Source: Streptomyces sp. G-G2 (lineage in GTDB: Bacteria > Actinomycetota > Actinomycetes > Streptomycetales > Streptomycetaceae). Taken from it: a stretch of DNA of 64,000 nucleotides. The notes beneath the pieces were generated by a model that had not been told where the DNA came from, made no database searches, and worked only from the letters and a program-made list of their open reading frames with translations. Of the stretch, positions 7,708 to 16,183 are shown one piece after another. The stretch spans positions 124,001-188,000 of the forward strand of contig NZ_JASISO010000003.1 of assembly GCF_030063135.1 (NCBI RefSeq), in the 5' to 3' direction. Every line of letters begins with the position of its first letter. Positions within the stretch are counted from its first letter, which is position 1. A program made the position numbers and the translations under genes.

Positions 7708-8732
7708 GGGCGGACCGTCGCCGGACCCCGCTCGTCCTCGCCCTCCTCGCCGCCGCGCTCCTCGCGAGCGCGGTCGCGGGGCTGGCCCTGGGGCCCGTGC
7801 GGATCGCCCCCGGCCGCGTGCTCGGCATCGTCCTCGACGGTCCGCGCCCCGGCGCGTTCGCCTCCATCGTGTGGGACGTCAGGATGCCGCGCGTACTGCT
7901 CGCGGCGGTCGTCGGAGCCGGGCTGGCCGTGACCGGCGCCGTGCTGCAGGCCCTCGTACGCAATCAGCTCGCCGACCCCTTCCTGCTCGGCGCGTCCTCG
8001 GGGGCCTCGGCGGGCGCGGTGGCCGTCATCGTGCTCGGTCTCGGCGCCGGGATCGCGACCAGCGTCACCCTGCCGCTCGCCGCGTTCGCCGGCTCGCTCG
8101 GCGCCCTGGTCACGGTGTACGCCCTGGCCCGGCGCGGCGGAACGATGACCACCGGGCGGCTGATCCTGGCCGGGGTCGCCGTGCAGTACATCCTGTCCGC
8201 GCTCACCAGTCTGGTGCTGGTGCTGTCCGCGCGGGCCGAACAGGTCCGCTCCATCCTGTTCTGGACGCTCGGCGGCCTCGGTGGGGCCCGCTGGGGCGAA
8301 CTGGCACTGCCCGCCGTCGTGCTGGCCGTCGGCACCGGGCTGCTGCTGGCCCTCGCCCGGCCGCTGGACCTGCTGCTCGCCGGGGAGGAGGACGCGCGCA
8401 CCCTCGGGCTCGACACCGGCCGCTTCCGGGCCGCCGTGTTCGTCCTCGCTTCCCTGGTGATCGGCGTACTGGTGGCGTTCAGCGGGGCGATCGGCTTCGT
8501 CGGGCTGATGGTTCCCCATGCCGCCCGGATGGTGGTCGGCGCCGGACACCGGGCCCTGCTGCCGGTGGCCGCACTGGGCGGGGCCGTGTTCCTGACCCTG
8601 GCCGACCTGGCCGCCCGTACCGCCGCCGCACCCGAGGAGATACCTGTCGGCGTGGTCACCGCGCTGGTCGGCGGACCGTTCTTCCTGTGGATGCTCAGAC
8701 GGTCCACACGCACCGAGGGGGTGACCGGATGA
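7704..8732 (+). CDS. FecCD/BtuC-family ABC transporter permease
   Basis: 342 residues; the GTG start at 7704 overlaps the TGA of the binding protein (GTGA), implying translational coupling. It is highly hydrophobic with about ten membrane segments. BtuC/FecD hallmarks are VRMPRVLLAAVVGAGLAVTG, the NQLADPFLLGASSGASAGAV region and FVGLMVPHAARMVVG. It forms the membrane channel that receives substrate from the lipoprotein and is energised by the downstream ATPase. The C-terminal LADLAARTAAAPEEIPVGVV matches the family end motif. Substrate is probably cobalamin, by riboswitch context. Confidence 0.92.
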   Translation: MRADRRRTPLVLALLAAALLASAVAGLALGPVRIAPGRVLGIVLDGPRPGAFASIVWDVRMPRVLLAAVVGAGLAVTGAVLQALVRNQLADPFLLGASSGASAGAVAVIVLGLGAGIATSVTLPLAAFAGSLGALVTVYALARRGGTMTTGRLILAGVAVQYILSALTSLVLVLSARAEQVRSILFWTLGGLGGARWGELALPAVVLAVGTGLLLALARPLDLLLAGEEDARTLGLDTGRFRAAVFVLASLVIGVLVAFSGAIGFVGLMVPHAARMVVGAGHRALLPVAALGGAVFLTLADLAARTAAAPEEIPVGVVTALVGGPFFLWMLRRSTRTEGVTG

Positions 8733-9520
8733 ACCCCGGGCCGGCAGGGGCCGCGCCGGTGGAACTGCGGGCCGAGGCCGTACGTTACGAGGTCGACGGG
8801 AGCACCCTGCTGCACGGCGTCGACCTCACCGCCCGCCCCGGCGAGACGGTCGGTGTGGTCGGTCCGAACGGCAGCGGCAAGACCACCTTGCTGCGCTGCG
8901 TCTACGGCACTCTGCGGCCCACCGCGGGACGGGTGCTGCTGGACGGCGTGGACGCGGCCTCACTGGGTGTCAAGGAACGGGCCCGGCGGATGGCGGTCGT
9001 ACCGCAGGACGCCGGCGGCACCTTCGGGCTGACCGTGCGCGAGGTGGTGGCCATGGGGCGCAGTCCGCACAAGCGGTTCTGGGAACAGGACGGGCCGCGC
9101 GACGCGCGCCGTGTCGCCGAGGCGCTGGAGACGGTCGGCGCGGACGCGCTGGCCGTCCGCCGCTTCGACGAACTGTCCGGCGGCGAACGCCAGCGCGCGC
9201 TGATCGCCCGCGCCCTCGTCCAGGACCCGGGCCTGCTCGCCCTGGACGAGCCGACCAACCACTTGGACATCCGCTACCAACTGGAGGTCCTGGGCCTGGT
9301 CCGGCGGCTCCCCGCCACCTGTCTGCTGGTGCTCCACGACCTCAACCTCGCGGCCTCCTTCTGCGACCGGCTGTACGTCCTGGACGCCGGGCGCGCGGTG
9401 GCGTCCGGGACGCCGGGCGAAGTACTGACGGAGGACCTGCTGGCGGCGGTGTACGGCGTACGCACCCGGGTCGGGATCCACCCGACCACGGGCGCGCCGA
9501 ACATCATCTACCTTCCCTGA
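8729..9520 (+). CDS. BtuD/FecE-type ABC transporter ATP-binding protein
   Basis: 263 residues; the ATG at 8729 overlaps the permease stop (ATGA). Walker A is GPNGSGKTT at 45-53, the Q-loop is VPQDAGG near 91, the signature LSGGERQRA is at 149-157, Walker B LLALDEPTNHLD is at 169-180, and the switch His is in VLHDLN. It couples ATP hydrolysis to substrate import as third gene of the riboswitch-controlled operon. Its last 13 bases overlap the convergent VOC-family gene. Confidence 0.93.
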   Translation: MNPGPAGAAPVELRAEAVRYEVDGSTLLHGVDLTARPGETVGVVGPNGSGKTTLLRCVYGTLRPTAGRVLLDGVDAASLGVKERARRMAVVPQDAGGTFGLTVREVVAMGRSPHKRFWEQDGPRDARRVAEALETVGADALAVRRFDELSGGERQRALIARALVQDPGLLALDEPTNHLDIRYQLEVLGLVRRLPATCLLVLHDLNLAASFCDRLYVLDAGRAVASGTPGEVLTEDLLAAVYGVRTRVGIHPTTGAPNIIYLP

Positions 9521-9954
9521 CCGCTCTCCGGGTCCTGACCGCTTTCCCCGTCCTGACCGTCTTCCGGGTCCTCGCCGCTGCCGTAGGGCCGGGTGATGAT
9601 CTCCATCCCGTGCCCGGACGGGTCCAGGAAGTAGAGTCCGCGTCCGCCGTCGTTCCGGTTGATCTCACCGGGCCGCTTCCGGAACGGATCGGCGTAATAC
9701 GTGATCCCCGCCGCCCGGATCCGCTCGAAGGAGGCGTCGAACTCGGCCTCGGAGATGAGGAAGGCGTAGTGCTGCGCGGCCACGGTTCCGGTCGGCAGCG
9801 TGGCGAAGTCCAGCGTGACTCCGTTGGCGGTGGCGACGGGGATGAAGGGGCCCCACTCGGCTCCGACGTCGAGACCCAGGATGTGGGCCAGGAACTCCGC
9901 CGACTCCCGGCTGTCACGGGCGAAGATGATGGTGTGGTTCAACTCGACTGACAT
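9508..9954 (-). CDS. VOC-superfamily (glyoxalase/dioxygenase fold) protein
   Basis: 148 residues from ATG 9954, with GGAGG nine bases upstream; a TTG 18 bases earlier lacks that spacing. The protein has the beta-alpha-beta-beta-beta pattern of the vicinal-oxygen-chelate fold: LNHTIIFARD, an HYAF strand with the first metal-type His, and GLYFLDPSGHGMEIITRP with the late His/Glu pair. Family members bind a metal and act on small molecules (isomerases, dioxygenases, antibiotic-binding proteins); the substrate is unknown. The acidic tail (EDPEDGQDGESGQDPESGQG) is encoded by an 18-bp-period repeat at about 9510-9570 that overlaps the end of the convergent ATPase gene, so it may be a recent extension. 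Confidence 0.8.
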   Translation of the reverse strand: MSVELNHTIIFARDSRESAEFLAHILGLDVGAEWGPFIPVATANGVTLDFATLPTGTVAAQHYAFLISEAEFDASFERIRAAGITYYADPFRKRPGEINRNDGGRGLYFLDPSGHGMEIITRPYGSGEDPEDGQDGESGQDPESGQGR

Positions 9955-10075
9955 GGGTGAATGCCTCCGCAAGGCATCTCACGGCCACCTCCATGCCTCA
10001 CCCGGACGGTGACCGGCACGCGACGGCGTGAGCGTGATCCTAAGCGCCGGTTCCGTCCGGGTCCACCGGAATCCG

Positions 10076-11719
10076 TCACGAACCGCCGTATACCGCCTTC
10101 ACGTTGTCCTGGGCCGGGTGGCTCCGCCCCGCCGGGCCCGCCGCGAACACGCGCAGCAAGTTCTCCGTGACCCGGGTCGTCAGCGCTCCCGCCCGCGCGT
10201 CCAGCCCGTGGTTGCCTCCGCCGTGCCCGTCACCGGTGGCGTCCAGGGCCTCCACCCACCGCATGGTGCCCGTGGCGAAGACCCCGGCGCCGCTCGGGAC
10301 CGTGTAGTACGCGGTGTCCTGATGGCTGGGCCGCCCCTCGCACACCACGGGGGAGTGGGCCAGTATCTCGATCGGCCGCGGGGTCGGGAATCCGGTGCTG
10401 ACCTTGTCGTACTCCACTCCGACCAGGTGCGGGAAGCGGTCGGTCGTCTTGACCCCCGTGCCATCGAAGAGCCAGTGCCCGGGGCTGGTCACCACGTACG
10501 GTGCGTCCACCGGATAGCCGTCGTAGATCACGCCGAGCAGCGAACTCTCCGGATCCGCCCCGGGGGCGGTACGGAAGTCCACGGTCGCCGGGTGTCCGCG
10601 CTTGAAGCCCGGGTCCTGCTCGTAGGACGTCTTGTAGCAGACGACCGTACGGTCCGGGCCCAGCTCGCTCGCCTCCAGCCGGATCCGCCGGTAGCAGCAG
10701 TTCGCGCCGAGTATCGCGATGTTGCTCCCCGCGTCGCGGGCGGCCGTGATGTGAGCGCGCTGCTCGGGCGACCAGTACTCGTCGTGACCGAGCGACACGA
10801 CCGCCACGGCCCCCTCGAGCAGCCGCTTCTCCCGCGCCACGTCGGTGGTCGTGGTGTAGGCGAGCGGGATGCCCAGGCGTTCGGCCAGAGCGATCAGCGG
10901 AGCCTCGTAGACGAGGAAGAGGCCCGCGCCGTCGTCGTACTCGTACGGCCGGTCGAAGGTCACCGACAGTGAACGCGTCCCGAAGCCACCGCTCGGACCG
11001 TCGTAACTGCTGTAACCGCCCCACTTGTTGTACGCCTGCCACGTCGCCACCGCGTTGACGACGACGGTACGGCCGTTCGTCGCCGCCGACCGTACGGTGA
11101 CCGGCACGAAGCGCTGGCCCCCCTCGCCGCCCTGTGCGTCGAGGCGCATCAGGTAGCTGCCCTCGGGCCAGTCCTTGGTGTCGACGGTGGTGGTACGCGC
11201 CCACCGGGCCCGCACCATCCGGGTGCCCTGCTCCACGGCGGCCTCGGGCTGGCGGGCACCGGTGATCGCCTGCGAACGCCACACCAGCCGGGCCCGCGCC
11301 CCGCCGTACCAGCCCATCCGGTAGGCGGAGACGGTGAACCGGGGCGCGGTCGTCGACACATGGAGCCCGAACGACTCGCCCGGGAGCACGCTCACCCGGT
11401 CCGCGAACCCCTCGATCGCCCGGGCGGGCCCCGCCTTGGTCACGGCCCAGTCGGCGTGGCCGGGCCGCGCGTTCTCGGCCTTGACGTCGAAGGCGCGCGG
11501 GCCGGACGGCGTGTCGGAGGCGCCGGACCCGGAAGGCTTCGGACCACCGCTCGGCGAGCGGCCCGCGCCCGCGCCGTCGGCGGACCCCGTCCCCTCCGCG
11601 CACCCGGCCACGGCGCCGAGCCCCGCCACGGTCGCCGCGCCCGTCGCGATGGTGAGGAACCGCCGCCTGCCCGCTCCTTCGCCGTCCCCGGCTATGTGCT
11701 CCTGATCCATGAAGGGCAC
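10076..11719 (-). CDS. Secreted N,N-dimethylformamidase beta-subunit-like protein
   Basis: 547 residues. GGGTGA lies six bases before GTG 11719; an ATG at 11710 is the alternative. The N-terminus has a twin-arginine signal (GRRRFLTIATGAATVAGLG) ending in a lipobox-like VAGC, so it is probably exported folded and lipid-anchored. The mature region carries family marks of the dimethylformamidase large subunit C-terminal domain: VATWQAYNKWGGYSSY, VVSLGHDEYWSPEQRAHI, ILGANCCYRRIRLE and a C-terminal GVFATGTMRWVEALD. Biochemically known members hydrolyse dimethylformamide, but most actinobacterial secreted homologues are uncharacterised. It lies next to a PL8 lyase on the same strand, which hints at a glycan- or amide-related extracellular role (inference). 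Confidence 0.75.
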   Translation of the reverse strand: MPFMDQEHIAGDGEGAGRRRFLTIATGAATVAGLGAVAGCAEGTGSADGAGAGRSPSGGPKPSGSGASDTPSGPRAFDVKAENARPGHADWAVTKAGPARAIEGFADRVSVLPGESFGLHVSTTAPRFTVSAYRMGWYGGARARLVWRSQAITGARQPEAAVEQGTRMVRARWARTTTVDTKDWPEGSYLMRLDAQGGEGGQRFVPVTVRSAATNGRTVVVNAVATWQAYNKWGGYSSYDGPSGGFGTRSLSVTFDRPYEYDDGAGLFLVYEAPLIALAERLGIPLAYTTTTDVAREKRLLEGAVAVVSLGHDEYWSPEQRAHITAARDAGSNIAILGANCCYRRIRLEASELGPDRTVVCYKTSYEQDPGFKRGHPATVDFRTAPGADPESSLLGVIYDGYPVDAPYVVTSPGHWLFDGTGVKTTDRFPHLVGVEYDKVSTGFPTPRPIEILAHSPVVCEGRPSHQDTAYYTVPSGAGVFATGTMRWVEALDATGDGHGGGNHGLDARAGALTTRVTENLLRVFAAGPAGRSHPAQDNVKAVYGGS

Positions 11720-11771
11720 GTTATGTCACCCGTTTGGGCTAGCGCCTACCGGGCGTCGCGACCTGTCGGCG

Positions 11772-14165
11772 TCACCCCAGGCGCACCACCACCTCCTGAC
11801 CCGCCCCCGCCGCCGAGGTGAGGTCGGCGAACCCCAGTCGCAGCGCCGAGCCGGGGACGGCCGAGCTCACCCCCGCGGTCCGGGACAGCACCTCGGCGAC
11901 CGGCCGGTGCCACACCAGGTTCAGGGCGGTTTGCGTCCGGGACGGATCGGAGACGTGGAGGGTTGCCGTCCCGTCCGGTCTCTCCCGGATGGTCACCGAG
12001 CACGGTCCGCCGCCCTCGACGGCGCCTGCCGTCCCGGCCTGCCAGAGGTTGACCCCGGTGAATCCGAGCGAGGGGACGCTCACGCCCTGGGCCGCCTCCG
12101 AGTTGGCCAGCACGGTCAGCCAGCCCGGGTCGGCCGCCCGCGCCGCGGTCTGCGCCGCCGTGGCGCCGGGCAGTATCTGGTGGACATGGGAACCCGCGGT
12201 GGGATCGGTCCCGTGGTCGTACCAGAGCGTCACATAGCGCCGGGTCACCACCGCGCTCGACCCGCCCCGGTTGATGTCGCTCCACCGCCCGGTGCGCTGC
12301 TCCCGCAGGGCCTTGAACGATCCGCCGCCCGACATGACGTACCCCCCGAACCCCGCCAGATGTGCCCACCCGGGGGAGGGGAAGGCTGCCGACCAGCCCA
12401 GGGCGGTCGGCTGCGCCGCGCCGCCGACGGTCAGCGCGTGCGTTCCGGTGGCGCCCAGATTGCGGTTGTCGACGACCGTCTCGACCGCGGTACCGTCCGT
12501 CGCCCGGATCCCGGCGCCGAGGCACACGACGGTGTCGGCGAGGAAGAACCAGGACTTTCGGGCCGTGAGCGTGCTGGACAGGCCCCTCAGGTGCTGGCCC
12601 ACCGAGGCGTACTCCCCGTCCGTCGAGCCGCCCACCCACACCGCGTCCGGCCGCGAGGCCCCCCAGTCACCGCCCGCGCCATCGGCCAGGGCCTTGCGCG
12701 AGACGGTCGTCCCGGGCAGCCGGTACGGGTCGACGGTGGGCCAGAACGCGTCCGCGTACTGGCCGTTCCCCGAGGTGGCGGCCCACCAGCAGAGCATCCC
12801 GCTGCCGGTGTGCCAGCCCTTCAGGTTCTCTCCGTTGCCGGTCTCGTAGTGGGCGATCCGCCGGGAGGCCATGGCCAGTGAGGCCGCCCAGCCCGGCCGC
12901 CGGTGCGTGGCCCGGTCCATGGAGGCGAACAGGTGGTGCCCGACCGGCTCGGGTGCGGCCGGGACGGCCGGGTCCGCTTCCACCTCCGCGAGCCGGGCGA
13001 GGGAGGACAGGGTGAGCGTCTCGTCCGCGAGCGGACGGCTGTAGTAGTCCCGCGCCATCCACCCCTTGACCAGGGCCCGCCAGCGGGCCCGCTCGGTACT
13101 GCTCGCCCCCTCCCCGAGCAGCAGTATCCCGGCGAGCACGGCGTGGCCCCGGGCGTGGTCGTCCTGCCGCAGCTGCCGGACGTCCGCGGCGGCCACGCCT
13201 CGGCTGATCGCCCGGCCCGACACGCAGTCCATGATCAGACCGTTGAAGAGGAACGGAGCCCACGCCCTCTCCACCGCGTCGAACACGATCTGCGCCCCAG
13301 GATCGGTGAGCTGCCAGGGCGTCCCCTTCAACACCCCGGACAGCATCCCCAGCCCGCCGAGCAGCACCGCCCCGTACGTCCCCGAATACGGCACCCACAG
13401 GTGCTGGATGAACGACCCGTCCCGGTAGAGGCCGTCGCCCGAGGTGACGTAGGGAAAGACCGGCGCGAGCGCGTCCCGGGCCAGGGCGATCTTGGCTGAC
13501 TGCTTGCCGACCACCCCGCGCACGGCCAGCACCCGGCACAGGTCCACCCGGTTCGCCCCCGTACTCGTCCCGGTGTAGGACGTGACCGCGGAATCCGGCA
13601 CGAAGTGGTCGACTGCCTCGCAGTAGGCGGCGAGCCGCTCCGCCGACAGGTCTCCGTACAGCAGCACGCACAGGTCCAGCAGTGCCTGCGGCGCACCGAT
13701 CTGCCAGCAGTACCAATTGCCGTACGGCGTCCGGCCCGCTTGGTAGGCCTGGGCGTGGAGGTGGTCCAGCCCGGTGAGCAGCGCCGACCGCAGCACGGGA
13801 TCGGCGCTCACCCCGGTGCCGGGCCGGACGTATGCCTCGGCCATGGTCCGCAGCCGGTAGTAGCTCTGCATCAGCATCTCGGGATCCGTGGCGAACCCCA
13901 GGTCGGGCCAGAGGGAACCGTCGGCCGGGGCCATGGCGGCACGCCAGTCCCCGGCTGTCTTTCCGAGCGTGGCCAGCCGCGACCGGAACGGCTCCGTGCC
14001 GGTGGGCAGTTCCCCGCCCAGCACGAGGCCGCGCCACACGGCGCGCATGCCGTCATGGACGTCCCCCGCCGCCTGGGCGGCCGCCCGCCCGGGGGGTGTC
14101 CCCAGCAGGAACGCACCCCCGCCCGCGGCGGAGAGAAAGGTACGCCGACTCCACACTTCCGTCAT
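11772..14165 (-). CDS. Polysaccharide lyase family 8 (hyaluronate/chondroitin/xanthan lyase type)
   Basis: 797 residues from ATG 14165, with GGAG six bases upstream. A twin-arginine signal (SRRTFLSAAGGGAFLLG) leads into an alpha-barrel domain (about 35-370) and then beta-sandwich domains. The active-site set is intact: Asn205 (in TGANRVDL), His255 and Tyr264 (FIQHLWVPYSGTYG). Their spacing (50 and 9 residues) equals Asn349/His399/Tyr408 of pneumococcal hyaluronate lyase. An aromatic patch, NWYCWQIG, starts at 150. It cleaves uronic-acid polysaccharides by beta-elimination outside the cell. Which polymer is not decidable by eye. It heads the minus-strand extracellular part of a carbohydrate locus. 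Confidence 0.93.
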   Translation of the reverse strand: MTEVWSRRTFLSAAGGGAFLLGTPPGRAAAQAAGDVHDGMRAVWRGLVLGGELPTGTEPFRSRLATLGKTAGDWRAAMAPADGSLWPDLGFATDPEMLMQSYYRLRTMAEAYVRPGTGVSADPVLRSALLTGLDHLHAQAYQAGRTPYGNWYCWQIGAPQALLDLCVLLYGDLSAERLAAYCEAVDHFVPDSAVTSYTGTSTGANRVDLCRVLAVRGVVGKQSAKIALARDALAPVFPYVTSGDGLYRDGSFIQHLWVPYSGTYGAVLLGGLGMLSGVLKGTPWQLTDPGAQIVFDAVERAWAPFLFNGLIMDCVSGRAISRGVAAADVRQLRQDDHARGHAVLAGILLLGEGASSTERARWRALVKGWMARDYYSRPLADETLTLSSLARLAEVEADPAVPAAPEPVGHHLFASMDRATHRRPGWAASLAMASRRIAHYETGNGENLKGWHTGSGMLCWWAATSGNGQYADAFWPTVDPYRLPGTTVSRKALADGAGGDWGASRPDAVWVGGSTDGEYASVGQHLRGLSSTLTARKSWFFLADTVVCLGAGIRATDGTAVETVVDNRNLGATGTHALTVGGAAQPTALGWSAAFPSPGWAHLAGFGGYVMSGGGSFKALREQRTGRWSDINRGGSSAVVTRRYVTLWYDHGTDPTAGSHVHQILPGATAAQTAARAADPGWLTVLANSEAAQGVSVPSLGFTGVNLWQAGTAGAVEGGGPCSVTIRERPDGTATLHVSDPSRTQTALNLVWHRPVAEVLSRTAGVSSAVPGSALRLGFADLTSAAGAGQEVVVRLG

Positions 14166-14198
14166 TGCCAACTCCTTCCGAACCGGTCCAAGATCGCC

Positions 14199-15032
14199 CT
14201 AACCGACATGTGCGCGATAGCGCTCGATCACCTCCCGCAGCACCTCGGCGCCGTCCCGCGCCCACAGGCCCGGCTGGAAGATCTCCACCTCGACCGGGCC
14301 CCGGTAGCCCGCGGCGTCGGTCAGCTCCCGGAATCCCCGCAGGTCGATGCTTCCGTCGCCGAGCTGCCCCCGCCCGAGCAGCACGCCCTCGGGGAGCGGG
14401 GTGACCCAGTCCGCCACTTGAACGGAGAGGATCCGCCCGCCGTCACCGGCCCTGCGCAACTGGGTGGGGAGCCGTTCGTCCCACCACAGGTGGTACGAGT
14501 CGGCCACCACTCCCACCTGATCGGCGGGGAACTCCTCGGCGATGTCCAGTGCCTGGCCCAGGGTGGACACCACACAGCGGTCCGAGGCGAACATCGGGTG
14601 CAGCGGCTCGATGCCCAGACGTACGCCGTGCGCGGCCGCCCACGGCGCCAGCTCGCCCAGGATCCCCACGATCCGCCGCCGCGCCCCGATCAGGTCCCGG
14701 TCCCCGTCGGGCAGCCCGCCCGAGACCAGCACGAGGGTGTCGGCGCCCAGCTCCGCCGCTTCCTCCACGGCCCGGCGGTTGTCGTCCAGCGCCGCCGCCC
14801 GCCCCGCCGGGTCGGCGGCGGTGAAGAAACCGCCCCGGCACAGGGAGCTGACCCGGATCCCGGCCTCGGCGACCAGCTTCGCCGTCCTGCGCACCCCGAA
14901 GGCCCGCACCGGATCGCGCCACAGCCCGACCGCCGCCACCCCGGCCGCCGCGCACCCGGCCACCAGTTCGGGCACGGACCACTGCCGGACCGTCTCCTGA
15001 TTGAGGCTCAGCCGGGCCGGTGCCCCCGTCAC
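14199..15032 (-). CDS. Sugar phosphate isomerase/epimerase (TIM barrel)
   Basis: 277 residues; GTG start at 15032 overlaps the stop of the DUF993 gene (GTGA). The xylose-isomerase-like TIM-barrel fold is shown by GVAAVGLWRDPVRAFG, RVSSLCRGGFF, RLGIEPLHPMF (metal Glu), VGVVADSYHLWWD (Asp/His) and VEVEIFQ (last metal Glu). Such proteins isomerise or epimerise keto sugars or inositols using a divalent metal. It is the last gene of a coupled three-gene operon with DUF993 and a Gfo/Idh/MocA dehydrogenase, a grouping typical of uncommon-sugar or inositol-like catabolism in actinobacteria. Confidence 0.86.
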   Translation of the reverse strand: MTGAPARLSLNQETVRQWSVPELVAGCAAAGVAAVGLWRDPVRAFGVRRTAKLVAEAGIRVSSLCRGGFFTAADPAGRAAALDDNRRAVEEAAELGADTLVLVSGGLPDGDRDLIGARRRIVGILGELAPWAAAHGVRLGIEPLHPMFASDRCVVSTLGQALDIAEEFPADQVGVVADSYHLWWDERLPTQLRRAGDGGRILSVQVADWVTPLPEGVLLGRGQLGDGSIDLRGFRELTDAAGYRGPVEVEIFQPGLWARDGAEVLREVIERYRAHVG

Positions 15033-16183
15033 GACGCCGCTCCGTGGACCGCGAGGAGCTGTCTCATCCGGCGCTCGGCCCGTTCAGGGTCAGGCAACAG
15101 GCCCAACAGGTCGGCCTGTTCGTACGCGGTCGCCAGATGCGGCAGCGAGCGCGCCGACTGCAGGCCGCCCACCATCGTGAAGTGCTCCTGATGGCCCGCC
15201 AGCCAGGCAAGGAACACCACACCCGTCTTGTAGTAGCGGGTCGGCGGCGCGAAGAGGTGCCGCGAGAGCCCCACCGTCGGTTCCAGCGCCTGCCGGAAGG
15301 CCGCCGGGTCACCGCGGTCCAGGGCCTGCGCCGCCCGGGCCGCGAGCGGCGCGATCGGATCGAAGATGCCCAGCAGCGCGTCGCTGGCGTGCTCGCCGTC
15401 CCCGGCGATCAGCTCCGGATAGTGGTAGTCGTCCCCGGTGTAGCAGCGCACCCCGGCGGGCAGCCGCCGACGGATGTCGATCTCCCGCCCCGCGTCCAGC
15501 AGCGACACCTTGATGCCGTCGACCTTCTCCGGATACTTGGACACGATCTTCAAGAAGACGTCGGTGGCGTCATCCAGGTCGTGGTGGCCCCAGTACCCAC
15601 TGAGTTCTGGGTCGAACATGGGGCCCAGCCAGTGCAGGACGACCGGCCGTGCGCTCTGTCGCAGCAGCCTTCCGTACACCTCGAGATAGTCCTCCGGACC
15701 CCGCGCGGCGGCGGCCAGCGCACGTGAGGCCAGCAGGACCGCCCGCGCTCCGCACGCCTCGACGTGCGCCAGCTGTTCCTCATAGGCGGCGGCGATCACG
15801 GCGAGGGCCTGGGGGCCGGACGGGAGCTGGTCGGTACCCGCCCCGCAGACGATCCGGCCGCCCGTCGCCAGGGCGTCGGCGGCGGACCGGCGGATCAGCT
15901 CGGCCGCGGTCGGCCAGTCCAGCCCCATCCCGCGCTGGGCCGTGTCCATGGCCTCGGCCACCCCCAGCCCCTGGGCCCACAGGCGGTGGCGGAACGAGAG
16001 CGTGGTGTCCCAGTCGACCACCGCGGCGGCGTCGGCCGAGGCGGCCAGCGGATCGGCGACCACATGCGCGGCGGCGTAGAAGCTACGACTGCGGGCCGGG
16101 GGGAAGTTCAGTGGCGGCAGCGGATCGGTGCACGGATGATGGATCCGGAGCCCGCCGTCCGCGGAAGGAAGCCTGATGCTCAC
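15029..16183 (-). CDS. DUF993 family protein (dihydrodipicolinate-synthase-like)
   Basis: 384 residues; GTG 16183 overlaps the oxidoreductase stop (GTGA). The sequence follows DUF993: SRSFYAAAHVVADP, VDWDTTLSFRHRLW, GAGTDQLP, VLHWLGPMFDPELSGYWG, DGIKVSLLD (candidate Schiff-base Lys) and YTGDDYHYPELI. Structurally the family is predicted to be an aldolase-type TIM barrel related to dihydrodipicolinate synthase; no reaction is established that I know of. Sitting between a sugar-type dehydrogenase and an isomerase, it most likely performs an aldol or dehydratase step in the same pathway (inference). Confidence 0.85.
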   Translation of the reverse strand: MSIRLPSADGGLRIHHPCTDPLPPLNFPPARSRSFYAAAHVVADPLAASADAAAVVDWDTTLSFRHRLWAQGLGVAEAMDTAQRGMGLDWPTAAELIRRSAADALATGGRIVCGAGTDQLPSGPQALAVIAAAYEEQLAHVEACGARAVLLASRALAAAARGPEDYLEVYGRLLRQSARPVVLHWLGPMFDPELSGYWGHHDLDDATDVFLKIVSKYPEKVDGIKVSLLDAGREIDIRRRLPAGVRCYTGDDYHYPELIAGDGEHASDALLGIFDPIAPLAARAAQALDRGDPAAFRQALEPTVGLSRHLFAPPTRYYKTGVVFLAWLAGHQEHFTMVGGLQSARSLPHLATAYEQADLLGLLPDPERAERRMRQLLAVHGAAS

